DNA of 64,000 bases from Gillisia limnaea DSM 15749 (lineage in GTDB: Bacteria > Bacteroidota > Bacteroidia > Flavobacteriales > Flavobacteriaceae), in contig NZ_JH594605.1 of the NCBI RefSeq assembly GCF_000243235.1, forward strand, positions 4,660 through 68,659. Direction: 5' to 3'. The position numbers and the translations under genes were made by a program. Positions 8,688 through 16,449 of the stretch are shown in pieces (within the stretch, counting starts at the first letter, position 1; each line of letters opens with the position of its first letter). Below the pieces are notes generated by a model. That model saw only the letters and a program-made list of their open reading frames with translations. It did no database searches and was not told the origin of the DNA.

Positions 8688-8823
8688 GTGCCTAACATCG
8701 GTTAAGCGCAAATAGCGGGCATTTGAGTAAAAAGTATTATTTTAGAGACCAAATAACAAACAACTAAGCTGACAAATTCATGTCCTTAACCCACGCCACT
8801 TGCCTTAACCAAGACCGTTGGCA
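8688..8823 (+). repeat. attC site D
   Basis: GTGCCTAAC (8688-8696) exactly complements the cassette 5 start GTTAGGCAC (7781). L'' CGGTTAAGCGCAAATAGCGG; right arm CACTTGCCTTAACCAAGACC; R' GTTGGCA 8817-8823. Confidence 0.8.
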
Positions 8824-8888
8824 ACAATATTTATACGAAAAAATTGAAAGGGACTCCGTAAATTCCTTTCATAAAAAATGATAATTAA

Positions 8889-9044
8889 ATGATGAACAAA
8901 ATCAGGATTTTAGGATTGTTATTGTTATTCACTGGATCAACAATAATGTATATATATGATAATAGCGGTTTAGATTTTCTTTCAGGTATTCTTGTTGGGG
9001 CAGGATTAATTTGGACAATTACTGGTCAAGTTAGATTAAAATAA
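8889..9044 (+). CDS. Small two-helix membrane protein, 51 aa
   Basis: It starts ATGATG, and either Met may be used. Two hydrophobic segments (ILGLLLLFTGSTIMYIY and FLSGILVGAGLIWTI) are separated by a short DNSGLD turn, and it ends TGQVRLK. It lies one base upstream of the next membrane-protein gene in cassette 6, so the two are probably co-translated. The family is not recognised. A small membrane protein paired with a larger one could be a holin-like or immunity-like unit, but nothing in the sequence decides this. Confidence 0.65.
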   Translation: MMNKIRILGLLLLFTGSTIMYIYDNSGLDFLSGILVGAGLIWTITGQVRLK

Positions 9045-9045
9045 A

Positions 9046-9612
9046 ATGGAAGATAGAATCCAAATCATAAACACATTCAAATCGATGATTGGAGAAAGAA
9101 AAAAATCGATTAATAACCGACTTGTTTTTCTTTGGCTTATCTCTTTAGTTAATATTTCAATTGTATTATTTTCGACAATTATTGCAATTAACTCTTTTGA
9201 CTTAGGCTTTCATTTCGGAATTCAAAAAGAATGGTCAGAATCAGCTTCGCTGGTCTTGTCTGGACTTGGTTTTATTTTATTTACTCCCCATTTGTTACTT
9301 GAGATTCTACTTATGAATCATTTAAAGAAAGTGATTTTGGAAAGAAAGGAAAAAGATTATGAAGCCTTAAATATGAAGTTTCAAAAACAAATCAATTATT
9401 TAAATAAAAATAATAACTCAAAAATTTTGATGATCGTGCTAACTTTCATTATTCTTTTTGGAGCTCTAATGAGGTCAGTTAATAAAAATGACTTTTTGTA
9501 TTGGGGAAACTTTAAAATTCCATTTTTGATTCTAATTCTTTTTATAATTAGCTATGTTATTAGTAATTACAAAAAATTGAATAGCAACATAAAAACATAT
9601 GAGCAACAATAA
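9046..9612 (+). CDS. Four-helix membrane protein of unknown function
   Basis: The 188-aa protein has four predicted membrane segments (about residues 24-49, 64-90, 127-143 and 157-175). A charged segment (HLKKVILERKEKDYEALNMKFQKQINYLNKNN) of coiled-coil character lies between the second and third. No family recognised. It shares cassette 6 with the 51-aa membrane protein immediately upstream, and the stop codon lies 8 bp before the attC R''. Membrane proteins of unknown role are common integron cargo. Base composition is as A+T-rich as the neighbouring cassettes. Confidence 0.7.
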   Translation: MEDRIQIINTFKSMIGERKKSINNRLVFLWLISLVNISIVLFSTIIAINSFDLGFHFGIQKEWSESASLVLSGLGFILFTPHLLLEILLMNHLKKVILERKEKDYEALNMKFQKQINYLNKNNNSKILMIVLTFIILFGALMRSVNKNDFLYWGNFKIPFLILILFIISYVISNYKKLNSNIKTYEQQ

Positions 9613-9619
9613 ATACTAT

Positions 9620-9748
9620 TGCCAACATCGGTTAAGCGCAAATAGCGGGCATTCTGGTGAAAAGTGTTATTTTAGACACCAAGTAAAAAACAACTAAGCC
9701 GACAAGAACCGGTCCCTACTCCACGCTACTTGCCTTAACCAAGACCGT
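9620..9748 (+). repeat. attC site E, split by IS copy 3
   Basis: R'' TGCCAAC (9620-9626), L'' CGGTTAAGCGCAAATAGCGG, then the standard core and right arm to AAGACCGT (9748). The R' GTTGGCA resumes at 11443 after the IS and its CCGT duplication. Confidence 0.78.
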
Positions 9749-11440
9749 CAGACTGTCTAAAAACCTTCCTTTTTCTTAATAACTTTGTTGACTACTTTTT
9801 CAGGATCGTTTTCGTTCTTTTTAGAACTTTGGGTATCTTCATGCTATGAAATTTATTATAGGAAAAGATCGGAAACAAGCTGCTTTGTTTCCTGTTTCAT
9901 TAGAAGAAAGTATTGAGACAGAGAATGAAGTCCGTGCCATCGAGCTCTTTGTCAACAGCCTTGATTTGGAAAAAATGGGTTTTAAGGTACGCTTTCCCGA
10001 AGGAGGAAGACCCGCTTATCACCCTGCGGTACTGCTTAAATTGTTCATCTATGGGTATTTGAACCGGATACGTTCCTCCCGGATTTTGGAGAAGGAATGC
10101 AGGCGCAACATTGAAATGATGTGGCTCATTGAACAACTTTCCCCGGATCACAATACCATTGCCAACTTCAGAAAGGACAATCCCGATGCCATTAAAAGGG
10201 TCTTTCGTGCCACAGTGCAACTTGCCAGGAACTTTAACCTGATTGGCGGTAAGATCATCGCCGGTGACGGCACCAAACTTCGGGCACAGAACAGCAAAAA
10301 AAACAATTTCAACACTAAAAAAATTGACAGGCACCTGCAGTATATTGACAACAAGCTGGAGCAGTACAACCAGGATATCGCCAGGGCCGATGGGGAGGCT
10401 GAAAAGCAGGAAGCCCAAAAGAATAGCGACATTCACACCGGCAGAAAAGAAGGCTATAAAAAACTGAAACAACAATTGGAAGAAACAGGAGAATCACAAA
10501 TTTCAACCTCTGATCCGGAAAGCCGTCAGATGATTCTCCGGGGCAATATTACAGAGGTAGCCTACAATGTACAGTCTACTGTAGATGCGCAGCACTGCAT
10601 CCCCATCGATTATGAAGTCACAAACCATAATGATAAAAAAGCGATGGGAGCTATGGTGAGAAGGGCGAAATCTATTCTTGGGAACACTGATTTCACCGCT
10701 CTTTTTGACAAAGGCTATCATACAGGTTCTGAACTGGAAATCGCCCGGGGTTTAGGGATTAAAACCCTGGTTGCCATTCCTGCCACGGCCTCCAATGCAC
10801 CGGACACCAGATATAATGTTCAACATTTTGTGTACGATGCGCAAGAAGATCATTACATCTGTCCTGAGAATCATTTTTCTGAAAACCAATGGGAACTTTT
10901 ACATCAACCACCGGGGAAAATCCAATCAGTCTGAATTTAAACAGTATAAAACAAAAGCATGTAACGGATGCCCGGTGCGGGAGTTATGCACCACGGCCAA
11001 AAACGGGAGACTCCTGGCAAGGAACATATACACTCCGGTTTATGAAGAGAACAAAAGAAATATGGAGGCTGATCCTGAACTCTATCGCCGAAGGCAAGCC
11101 ATTGTAGAGCATCCCTTTGGAACTATAAAGCGGCAATGGGGTTTTGATCATATCCTTTCCAAAAAGGGAAAGAAACGAGCCTCTGCAGATGTAGGCTTTA
11201 TCTTTATAGCCTACAATCTCAAACGAATATTAAGTCTGATGGGTAAAAAAGAGTTCCGGGAGATGTATGCTCAGTTGATTCTTTGTTTATCTGTCTTAAT
11301 CCAGGCTTACAAAGCCATTTTGAGGACATTATATTCAAATGATACTATAAACCCTAATTTCAGCCCTACTCCTAATCCCACGGTTAAAAAGCTTATTTTG
11401 GCCCATAATTGGCAGTAAACGTAGGTTTTTAGACAGACTG
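9749..11440 (+). mobile_element. IS1182-like element, copy 3 (1692 bp)
   Basis: It has the same terminal repeats as copy 2, with CCGT duplicated at 9745-9748 and 11441-11444. It is inserted at the same base of the attC palindrome, and in the same orientation, as the other copies. It is 7 bp shorter than copy 2 through loss of the homopolymer insertions seen there, and is the least damaged copy. Confidence 0.92.
9846..11418 (+). pseudogene. IS1182-family transposase, single frameshift
   Basis: The first 362 codons are continuous: an N-terminal DUF772-like domain (ELFVNSLDLEKMGF..., YHPAVLLKLFIYGYLNRIRSS), a catalytic Asp in IAGDGTKLRAQN, and a second catalytic region FTALFDKGYHTGSELE. An extra T in the run at about 10875 (T5; copies 1 and 2 have T4) shifts the frame, so translation stops at 10932. 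The CNGCPVREL zinc-finger-like region and the last DDE segment (AIVEHPFGTIKRQWGF, with the Glu) continue in the frame ending at 11418. Without that T the protein would be about 523 aa, a normal length for the family. Confidence 0.88.
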
Positions 11441-11464
11441 CCGTTGGCAACAAGCCGATTTGAA

Positions 11465-11848
11465 ATGCAAAACAGTAATTTAGTTCCAACAGAAAATGAT
11501 TATATTAGCTTTATGAAAATTAAAGATAGCATACAGGCCAAATTAATTGATTTTACCACATTATGTAAATTATATAATGTGAAAAATTTATATGCATTTG
11601 GTTCTGCTACTACAGATCAATTTGATGAAAATTCAAGTGATATAGATTTATTGATCGAAATTGAGGAAAATGATCCTTTAGAAAGAGGAGAAAAACTTTT
11701 AGCTATCTGGGATAAATTAGAAGAATTCTTCCAAAGAAAAGTAGATTTATTGACTCAGTCTTCCCTAAAAAATCCAATCCTAAGAAAAAATATTGATGCT
11801 ACAAAAATTTTAATTTATGACGGAAAAAGGCAAGAAGTATCTCTCTGA
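11465..11848 (+). CDS. MntA-like nucleotidyltransferase antitoxin
   Basis: The protein carries the minimal nucleotidyltransferase signature: AFGSATTDQFDENSSDIDLLIEI, that is GSX10DXD, with a later acidic residue in KVDLL. In the MNT/HEPN (MntA/HepT) system this enzyme AMPylates or otherwise neutralises the HEPN RNase partner. The next gene is that partner and overlaps by 32 bp. The ATG at 11465 gives 127 aa; a second candidate at 11513 gives 111 aa, closer to the usual size. The frame is also open back into the attC R' box, where an ATG-less start would be unlikely. Confidence 0.85.
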   Translation: MQNSNLVPTENDYISFMKIKDSIQAKLIDFTTLCKLYNVKNLYAFGSATTDQFDENSSDIDLLIEIEENDPLERGEKLLAIWDKLEEFFQRKVDLLTQSSLKNPILRKNIDATKILIYDGKRQEVSL

Positions 11849-12149
11849 TATACTAATGGCTATCGACTTGATTGAAAATTTTATAGCTGACACAACGGAT
11901 TTCGACCTATATCAAAAGGACTTAAAAACACAAAGTGCGGTTGAAAGACAATTAGTGATAATTGGAGAAGCATTAAATAAATTAAAACAGACTGAATCAG
12001 ATTTATCAATTCAAAATGATAAACAGATTATTGGATTTAGAAATCGACTAGTTCACGCATATGATAGTATCGATAATGCAATAGTTTGGGTAATCGTAAA
12101 AAGACATTTGTTAGAACTTAAAAAGGAGATCCGAGAATTATCAAATTAG
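11817..12149 (+). CDS. HepT-like HEPN toxin RNase
   Basis: The 110-aa all-helical protein contains the HEPN catalytic motif RX4HXY as RNRLVHAYDSI (about residues 77-84), with an acidic residue in the preceding helix (ERQLVIIGEALNKLK). It is the toxin of an MNT/HEPN pair. HepT toxins cleave RNA and are silenced by their MntA partner. The frame is intact, so this module in cassette 7 is probably functional. The start overlaps the antitoxin gene by 32 bp, favouring coupled translation. Confidence 0.88.
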   Translation: MTEKGKKYLSDILMAIDLIENFIADTTDFDLYQKDLKTQSAVERQLVIIGEALNKLKQTESDLSIQNDKQIIGFRNRLVHAYDSIDNAIVWVIVKRHLLELKKEIRELSN

Positions 12150-12162
12150 TTGACAAGGGCCA

Positions 12163-12296
12163 GTTGCCAACATCGGTTAAGCGCAAATAGCTGGCATTTG
12201 ATTAAACAGTGATATTTTAGACACCAGGTAACAAACAAGTAAGCCGACAAGAACGTGTCCCTACTCCACGCCACTTACGAACCAAGACCGTTGTGT
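12163..12296 (+). repeat. attC site F
   Basis: GTTGCCAAC at 12163-12171 exactly complements the cassette 7 start GTTGGCAAC (11443). R' GTTGTGT is at 12290-12296. The core is slightly diverged (AATAGCTGGC; ACTTACGAACCAAG). Confidence 0.77.
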
Positions 12297-12365
12297 TTAA
12301 TGCAAAAAAAAACGTAACAATTAACAAACATAGTCGTCTTTAATTCAGACAGTCAAAATATAGAA

Positions 12366-13775
12366 ATGAAAAAAACCCACTTTCTCATTATCTCTTTTAT
12401 TATTTATTTAGGGATTTCAATTACTGCAAATGGACAGAACGAAATCTCATTTTCAAAACAACAGATTTTAGATGATATAGATTATTTAAAAATATCTTTA
12501 GAACAAACACACTATAATTTATATGCATTTACTAGCAAAGATAAGTTTTTAGAAAATGCAGATAATATAAAAAGAGCTATAACGAATGATTCGCTAAATC
12601 TTTTAGAGGCAACTAACGCTTTTCAAAAAATTATTTCAAGACCCAATACGGGACACGCTGAAATAAATTTCCCTGTACAATCCTATATTCAATATGCCCA
12701 AAGAAATGGAACGCTTTTTCCAATCGAAATTGCATTAGAAAATGATAACGCTTATATAAGAAATAATTTATCAAACGATAATCAATTTAAAAACGGAATG
12801 CAATTAATCAGCATTAACGGAATCAACATAAACAAAATACTTGAAAAAATATATCTACAATTATCTGCTGAAAGCAAATATTTCAAGAATGCTAAACTTG
12901 AATTTTGGTCATTTCCACGACTTTATTGGCAGGTTTATGGAGAACAAAAATCCTTCAAAATTGAAGTTAAAAAATTTAATGAGATTTCGGAATATTCAAT
13001 AGACCCGATAAGTGTGGGCGATTTTGAAAGTAGAAGAAATGGAGAAATTCTTAATCAAGAGCGGAAGTTTTATTTAATAAACAGTATTGGTTACATAAAT
13101 CCAGGGCCGTTTAGTAGCAATGCCGATGAAAAAATTGAGTTGTACAAGAGATTTATCGATACCAGTTTTATCGATTTGAAAGAAAATGATATTGATACTT
13201 TAATTATAGATTTGCGTAACAACGCTGGTGGAGATAACGAATATAGCGATTATCTCATATCATATATTGCTGACAAACCCTTTAAATGGCATTCAAAATT
13301 TACTTTAAAAAGTAGTAGTTTACTGAAGGAACAGACCCGAAAAAACAACGATACAACATCTGTTTATTTTCAAACAATTCTTAATGAAACGAACGGAAAA
13401 AATTATGAGTACAAATATGAAATGTACCAACCTGTAGATTTAAAAAAGAGATTTGCAGGTAAAGTATATGTATTGATTAACAGGCAGTCATATTCAATGT
13501 CTGCTGTTGCTGCTGCTGAAATACAAGATTATGGATTTGCGAAAATTGTAGGCGAGGAAACAGGAGATTTTCCAACATTATATGCATCCCAATTTTCATA
13601 CACTCTGCCTAATACCGGAGTAGTAGTAAAAGTTCCAAAGGGGTATATTATTAGGCCCAATGGAAATGAAGATTTGAGAGGTGTTATTCCAGATATTGAA
13701 ATCAAAGACCATTTGTTAGACGATGAAGATGAAATTTTAAATGAACTTTTAAGAATATTGAAGAAAAAGCACTAA
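12366..13775 (+). CDS. S41-family C-terminal-processing-like peptidase, secreted
   Basis: The 469-aa protein has an N-terminal signal peptide (about 1-24, ISITANGQ). The centre (NAYIRNNLSNDNQFKNGMQLISING) resembles a PDZ-like segment and is followed by a tail-specific-protease domain: DTLIIDLRNNAGGDNEYSDYL, then GKVYVLINRQSYSMSAVAAAEIQDY with the nucleophilic Ser in the SYSMSA motif, and AKIVGEETGDFPTLY. S41 enzymes use a Ser/Lys dyad or a Ser-His-Glu triad. It is the only gene of cassette 8, and its stop codon lies inside the R'' box (GCACTAAACACAAC), so cassette and gene ends coincide. The size is large for a cassette cargo. Confidence 0.85.
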   Translation: MKKTHFLIISFIIYLGISITANGQNEISFSKQQILDDIDYLKISLEQTHYNLYAFTSKDKFLENADNIKRAITNDSLNLLEATNAFQKIISRPNTGHAEINFPVQSYIQYAQRNGTLFPIEIALENDNAYIRNNLSNDNQFKNGMQLISINGININKILEKIYLQLSAESKYFKNAKLEFWSFPRLYWQVYGEQKSFKIEVKKFNEISEYSIDPISVGDFESRRNGEILNQERKFYLINSIGYINPGPFSSNADEKIELYKRFIDTSFIDLKENDIDTLIIDLRNNAGGDNEYSDYLISYIADKPFKWHSKFTLKSSSLLKEQTRKNNDTTSVYFQTILNETNGKNYEYKYEMYQPVDLKKRFAGKVYVLINRQSYSMSAVAAAEIQDYGFAKIVGEETGDFPTLYASQFSYTLPNTGVVVKVPKGYIIRPNGNEDLRGVIPDIEIKDHLLDDEDEILNELLRILKKKH

Positions 13776-13905
13776 ACACAACATCGGTTAAGCGCAAATA
13801 GAGGGCATTCTGATTAAAAGTGTTATTTTAGAGACCAAGTAATAATCAACTAAGCCGACAAGAACGCGTCCCTACTCCACGCTACTTGAACCAAGACCGT
13901 TATGT
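13769..13905 (+). repeat. attC site G
   Basis: GCACTAAACACAAC (13769-13782) complements the cassette 8 start GTTGTGTTTAATGC (12290) at 13 of 14 positions. Core with AATAGAGGGC; R' GTTATGT 13899-13905. Confidence 0.78.
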
Positions 13906-13965
13906 AGCAGTTAAAAAAATCCGAACAAATAATCATATTTGAAGACAAATTTGTAAATTTGAATT

Positions 13966-14199
13966 ATGGACGTAAATATTCAAAATAAAAAAATAGAATT
14001 AATTCAGTGGTTATCTACTCTGAATGATATGTCAGTTATTGAAAAAATAATGAAACTTCGAGAACGAGAAAAATCTGATTGGTGGAATGAAATTTCTGCG
14101 ACTGAGAAAAAATCATTAGAAAAAGGAATTAAGGATGCTGATGCTGGAAAATTAAATTCTCACTCTGATGTAAAGAAGATTTATGAAAAGTGGTTATAA
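13966..14199 (+). CDS. Type II antitoxin, addiction-module component type
   Basis: A 77-aa acidic protein of the same pattern as the antitoxin at 4740-4982: an N-terminal helix (KKIELIQWLSTLNDMSVIEKIMKLRE) and a C-terminal part with KKSLEKGIKDADAGKLNSHSDVKKIYEKWL. It overlaps the start of the following, nonsense-mutated toxin by 17 bp. It therefore probably persists as an orphan antitoxin or an autoregulator, and could buffer a related toxin such as the one at 4973. It is first in cassette 9. Confidence 0.8.
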   Translation: MDVNIQNKKIELIQWLSTLNDMSVIEKIMKLREREKSDWWNEISATEKKSLEKGIKDADAGKLNSHSDVKKIYEKWL

Positions 14200-14485
14200 G
14201 ATTTTGTGGACCGACCACGCTATTTCAGAATTAAAAGATACAATTGAACATTTAGAGGAAAATTGGACAAAAATGTAACTTTCAAACTTTTCAGAACAAC
14301 TAGATCATACAATTGAACTTATCTCAAAAAACCCTGAACTTTTCCAAGTTTCAAAAAAGAAAAAAGAAGTAAGAAGAGCAGTTGTCGCACGATATAATAA
14401 TCTTTATTATCGGACTAAAAATGACACTGTTGAAATACTATCTCTATTTTCTAATCGACAAGATCCAGACAAAATTAAGATCTAA
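14183..14485 (+). pseudogene. RelE/ParE-type toxin with in-frame stop
   Basis: The single frame 14183-14485 (101 codons) encodes a RelE/ParE protein: YKILWTDHAISELKDTIEHLEENW at the start and VARYNNLYYRTKNDTVEILSLFSNRQDP at the end. It is interrupted by TAA at codon 32 (14276-14278), in the stretch where the family has a Lys-Glu pair. There is no length change, so a point mutation rather than an indel killed it. The antitoxin in front is intact. Confidence 0.82.
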
Positions 14486-14494
14486 AAACCGCAG

Positions 14495-14622
14495 CACACA
14501 CATCGGTTAAGCGCAAATAGCGGGAAATCAGGTGAAAAGCACTATTTTAGAGACGAAGTAAAAACCAACAAAGCCGACAAGTTTGCGTCCCTACTCCGCG
14601 CTACTTGCCAAGACCGTTGCAA
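14495..14622 (+). repeat. attC site H (decayed R'')
   Basis: L'' CGGTTAAGCGCAAATAGCGG and right arm CTACTTGCCAAGACC are recognisable, with R' GTTGCAA at 14616-14622. The R'' is CACACAC instead of a YYYAAC box and no longer complements the cassette 9 start GTTATGTAGC. Confidence 0.68.
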
Positions 14623-14893
14623 AACGAACCTTACGTAATTTTTGGATAAAACACGCTGATAGTGAACAACAACTAAAATCTTGGTATCGAGAAACAGAAA
14701 AAACTCAATGGGAAAAGATAAATCCTTCAAAGAAAGATTATCCCAGTGCAAGTATATTAGAGAAATTATATTCAATATTAAAGGAAATAAAGACAGGTTG
14801 ATTGTGAAGTTCAGTTTTGAATATACAATCTGTTGGAAACGATTTATAGGAACGCACGCAGAATATGATAAAATAGATGCAAATAAAATTTAA
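14616..14893 (+). pseudogene. HigB-type toxin, frameshifted and start-less
   Basis: The N-terminal part [20 protein letters not shown]...[15 protein letters not shown] and the C-terminal part [19 protein letters not shown]...[16 protein letters not shown] together make a HigB toxin. They lie in different frames, with the shift near 14755-14770, where the usual NNRVV residues are missing. The cassette starts at codon V of the toxin (GTT of the R' box), so the native ATG is absent and a TTG inside the attC (14583) would be the only start. The gene is inactive as written. Confidence 0.78.
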
Positions 14894-14894
14894 G

Positions 14895-15251
14895 ATGAAA
14901 ATTACACCGATAAGAAACGAAAAAGAATACCAAAACGTCCTTAAAAGACTTGAGGTGATTTTTGATGCAAAAAAGAGAACTGAACAAGGAGACGAACTTG
15001 AAATAGTATCCATTTTAATTGACAACTATGAAAATCTAAATTTTCCAATTGGAATGCCAGATTCGATAGAAGCGATAAAATTCAGAATGGACCAAATGGG
15101 AATGAAATTAAAGGATTTGGCCAAGATTTTTGGTTTTAAAAGTAGAGTAAGCGAGATTTTGAACAAAAAACGTAAACTGACTTTAGAAATGGTTCGAAAA
15201 TTAAATACAACATTTCGCATTCCGACAGAAGTTTTGATTCAAGATTATTAA
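14895..15251 (+). CDS. HigA-like antitoxin, XRE-type HTH
   Basis: The 118-aa protein has the HigA layout: an N-terminal helical part (ITPIRNEKEYQNVLKRLEVIFDAK) and a C-terminal helix-turn-helix (IKFRMDQMGMKLKDLAKIFGFKSRVSEILNKKRKLTLEMVRKL). HigA neutralises HigB and represses the operon. The toxin in front is broken, so this is probably a residual regulator. The ATG at 14895 follows the toxin stop (14891-14893) by one base; an in-frame ATG at 14877 is also possible. Confidence 0.85.
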   Translation: MKITPIRNEKEYQNVLKRLEVIFDAKKRTEQGDELEIVSILIDNYENLNFPIGMPDSIEAIKFRMDQMGMKLKDLAKIFGFKSRVSEILNKKRKLTLEMVRKLNTTFRIPTEVLIQDY

Positions 15252-15271
15252 TTGGAACAAAAATACTGGAG

Positions 15272-15350
15272 CTAAGTCGTTTAACAGCAAATACGGGGCA
15301 TTTGAGTAAAAAGTGATATTTTAGACCTCAAGTAAAAAACAACTAATTCA
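15272..15350 (+). repeat. attC site I, degenerate half-site ending the array
   Basis: Only the left half and core survive (AAATACGGGGCATTTGAGTAAAAAGTG, TATTTTAGAC, AAAAAACAACTAA). The R', right arm and R'' complementarity are lost. No further copy is found to the right, so this marks the distal end of the array. Confidence 0.6.
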
Positions 15351-15509
15351 CTTTTGATTTTTTTTGTATGATCTCCGTTATTTATAACTCATCATTAGGT
15401 TTCGAATGCTACTACTTTGAAAGATCAAGTAAAAACTACCTTGTAATATTAACACATCGATATGGCCAATACACTTGATCCAATAGGCTTAAAAACAAAT
15501 TATCACCTT

Positions 15510-15714
15510 TCATTCTGGTAGGTTTAGCAACCGTAAAATTGGTTCCACATTAGGAAGCTCACACAAGTCAACTACTTTTATTTTTATGTCCACGATTCCA
15601 TCTCTTAGCTTAAGGGTTAGCAATTTGCTTCGGGCAAATAACTGCCTGGATTTTAGCAGATCCTTTTTTATTTGGTTTTTCAGAAGGCACCATGGGCTCT
15701 TTAAGGGTTTTCAT
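15510..15714 (-). pseudogene. Possible short gene remnant with one frameshift
   Basis: On the minus strand an ATG at 15714 opens MKTLKEPMVPSEKPNKKG...ICPKQIANP. A shift of one base then continues as LKLRDGIVDIKIKVVDLCELPN to a stop at 15510. The two parts read like one small protein of about 68 residues, but no family is recognised. The rest of 15350-15842 shows no other feature. Confidence 0.3.
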
Positions 15715-15842
15715 TGATGCCTATTTCAAGAAAAGTACAAAATACAGCAATAAAATGACATTGCTCTCTTGGTGTGTTTTGAAAAAGTAAAAATAATATT
15801 TACCTTATCTTGGATAAAAACAACCTGGAAATATTCAAAAAA

Positions 15843-16196
15843 ATGAAAGAAGCAATATCTTTTTACCTTGATTTAATTGCAACAAGCCTGGAAATTTTGG
15901 GGGTACTTATTATAGTTACAGGAATTCTTCTTTCTTTTGGCAAGTACCTCTTTAAAATGCAAGCTTCAAAAGAAAGATCTTTTTCCATTATCCGTAAAGA
16001 TCTGGGACGTTCCATTATCCTTGGTTTGGAAGTACTAATTGGTGCTGATATCATAGGCACTATTATTTACAACATGACCATGGAAAAAATACTTTCCCTC
16101 GCTATGATTATTGTTATCCGAACTTTTTTAAGTTTTGCTCTTGAAATTGAAATTGATGGAGAATTTCCCTGGAAGCGTGGTAAAAAAAAGGATTGA
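15843..16196 (+). CDS. DUF1622 membrane protein
   Basis: The 117-aa protein has three hydrophobic segments and the DUF1622 pattern: an N-terminal helix LDLIATSLEILGVLIIVTGIL, a central basic segment followed by RKDLGRSIILGLEVLIGADIIGTI, and a C-terminal helix LAMIIVIRTFLSFALEIEIDGEFPW. Its function is unknown. An in-frame TTG lies at 15810, but the ATG at 15843 gives the usual family length. It is the first gene to the right of the cassette array and appears to be core genome. Confidence 0.82.
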   Translation: MKEAISFYLDLIATSLEILGVLIIVTGILLSFGKYLFKMQASKERSFSIIRKDLGRSIILGLEVLIGADIIGTIIYNMTMEKILSLAMIIVIRTFLSFALEIEIDGEFPWKRGKKKD

Positions 16197-16245
16197 GAAA
16201 AATCCATGCAGTTCCCTTTTTCATTTAGAAACCTTTAAGTTTTAA

Positions 16246-16404
16246 TCAAGAACCTCGGGGCAATCCTGCCCGAATGATACGTGCAAGCCCCCACGATGTA
16301 TAAATCGAAAAATCCTTTTAAAAATTAGAGGCATCCCGCTAAGCTATCAAGACGGTGAATCTGCCAAACGGTCAGGCGGGTTAAACCCTCAATGAGGGAG
16401 TAAA
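16246..16404 (+). repeat. Intergenic repeat, copy 1
   Basis: It shares AAGAACCTCGGGGCAAT, GCTATCA-GACGG-GAA, CTGCC--ACGGTCAGGC and TTAAACCCTCAA-GAGGG with 29944-30045, but is about 55 bp longer through a central insert. Both copies lie in intergenic gaps next to terminators. The origin (decayed mobile element or structured RNA) is not known. Confidence 0.6.
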
Positions 16405-16449
16405 ATAAATACTCTAAATTCAATACATAAATGCAACTCAAATGGGAAA

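Larger units (their letters stand above)
605..15350 (+). other. Integron-like gene cassette array (CALIN-type within this window)
   Basis: Ten plus-strand cassettes are separated by imperfect palindromes ending in GTT. The decisive sign is that a cassette's start complements the R'' box at its own end: GTTAGGCAC (7781) with GTGCCTAAC (8688); GTTGTGTTTAATGC (12290) with GCACTAAACACAAC (13769); GTTGGCAAC (4659) with GTTGCCAAC (5301); GTTGTAACGC (7133) with GCGGTACAAC (7651); GTTGACGAATCC (2160) with GGATTCGTTCAAC (4524). This follows from attC recombination of circular cassettes. All cassette genes read rightward. The two distal cassettes (13899-15350) have lost complementarity and carry broken toxins, consistent with the old end of an array whose intI/attI would be to the left. 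No integron integrase is visible here. Confidence 0.78.

Noticed and set aside
14583-14801. Intact 72-aa gene starting from TTG within the attC
   Set aside because: It is only the N-terminal piece of a frameshifted HigB toxin that runs to 14893 in another frame.
4530-15350. CRISPR array or MITE family as explanation for the recurring 130-bp repeats
   Set aside because: The spacing is gene-sized and variable, the repeats lack fixed terminal target duplications, and the ends vary in concert with the opposite end of each cassette, which fits attC but not MITE or CRISPR.
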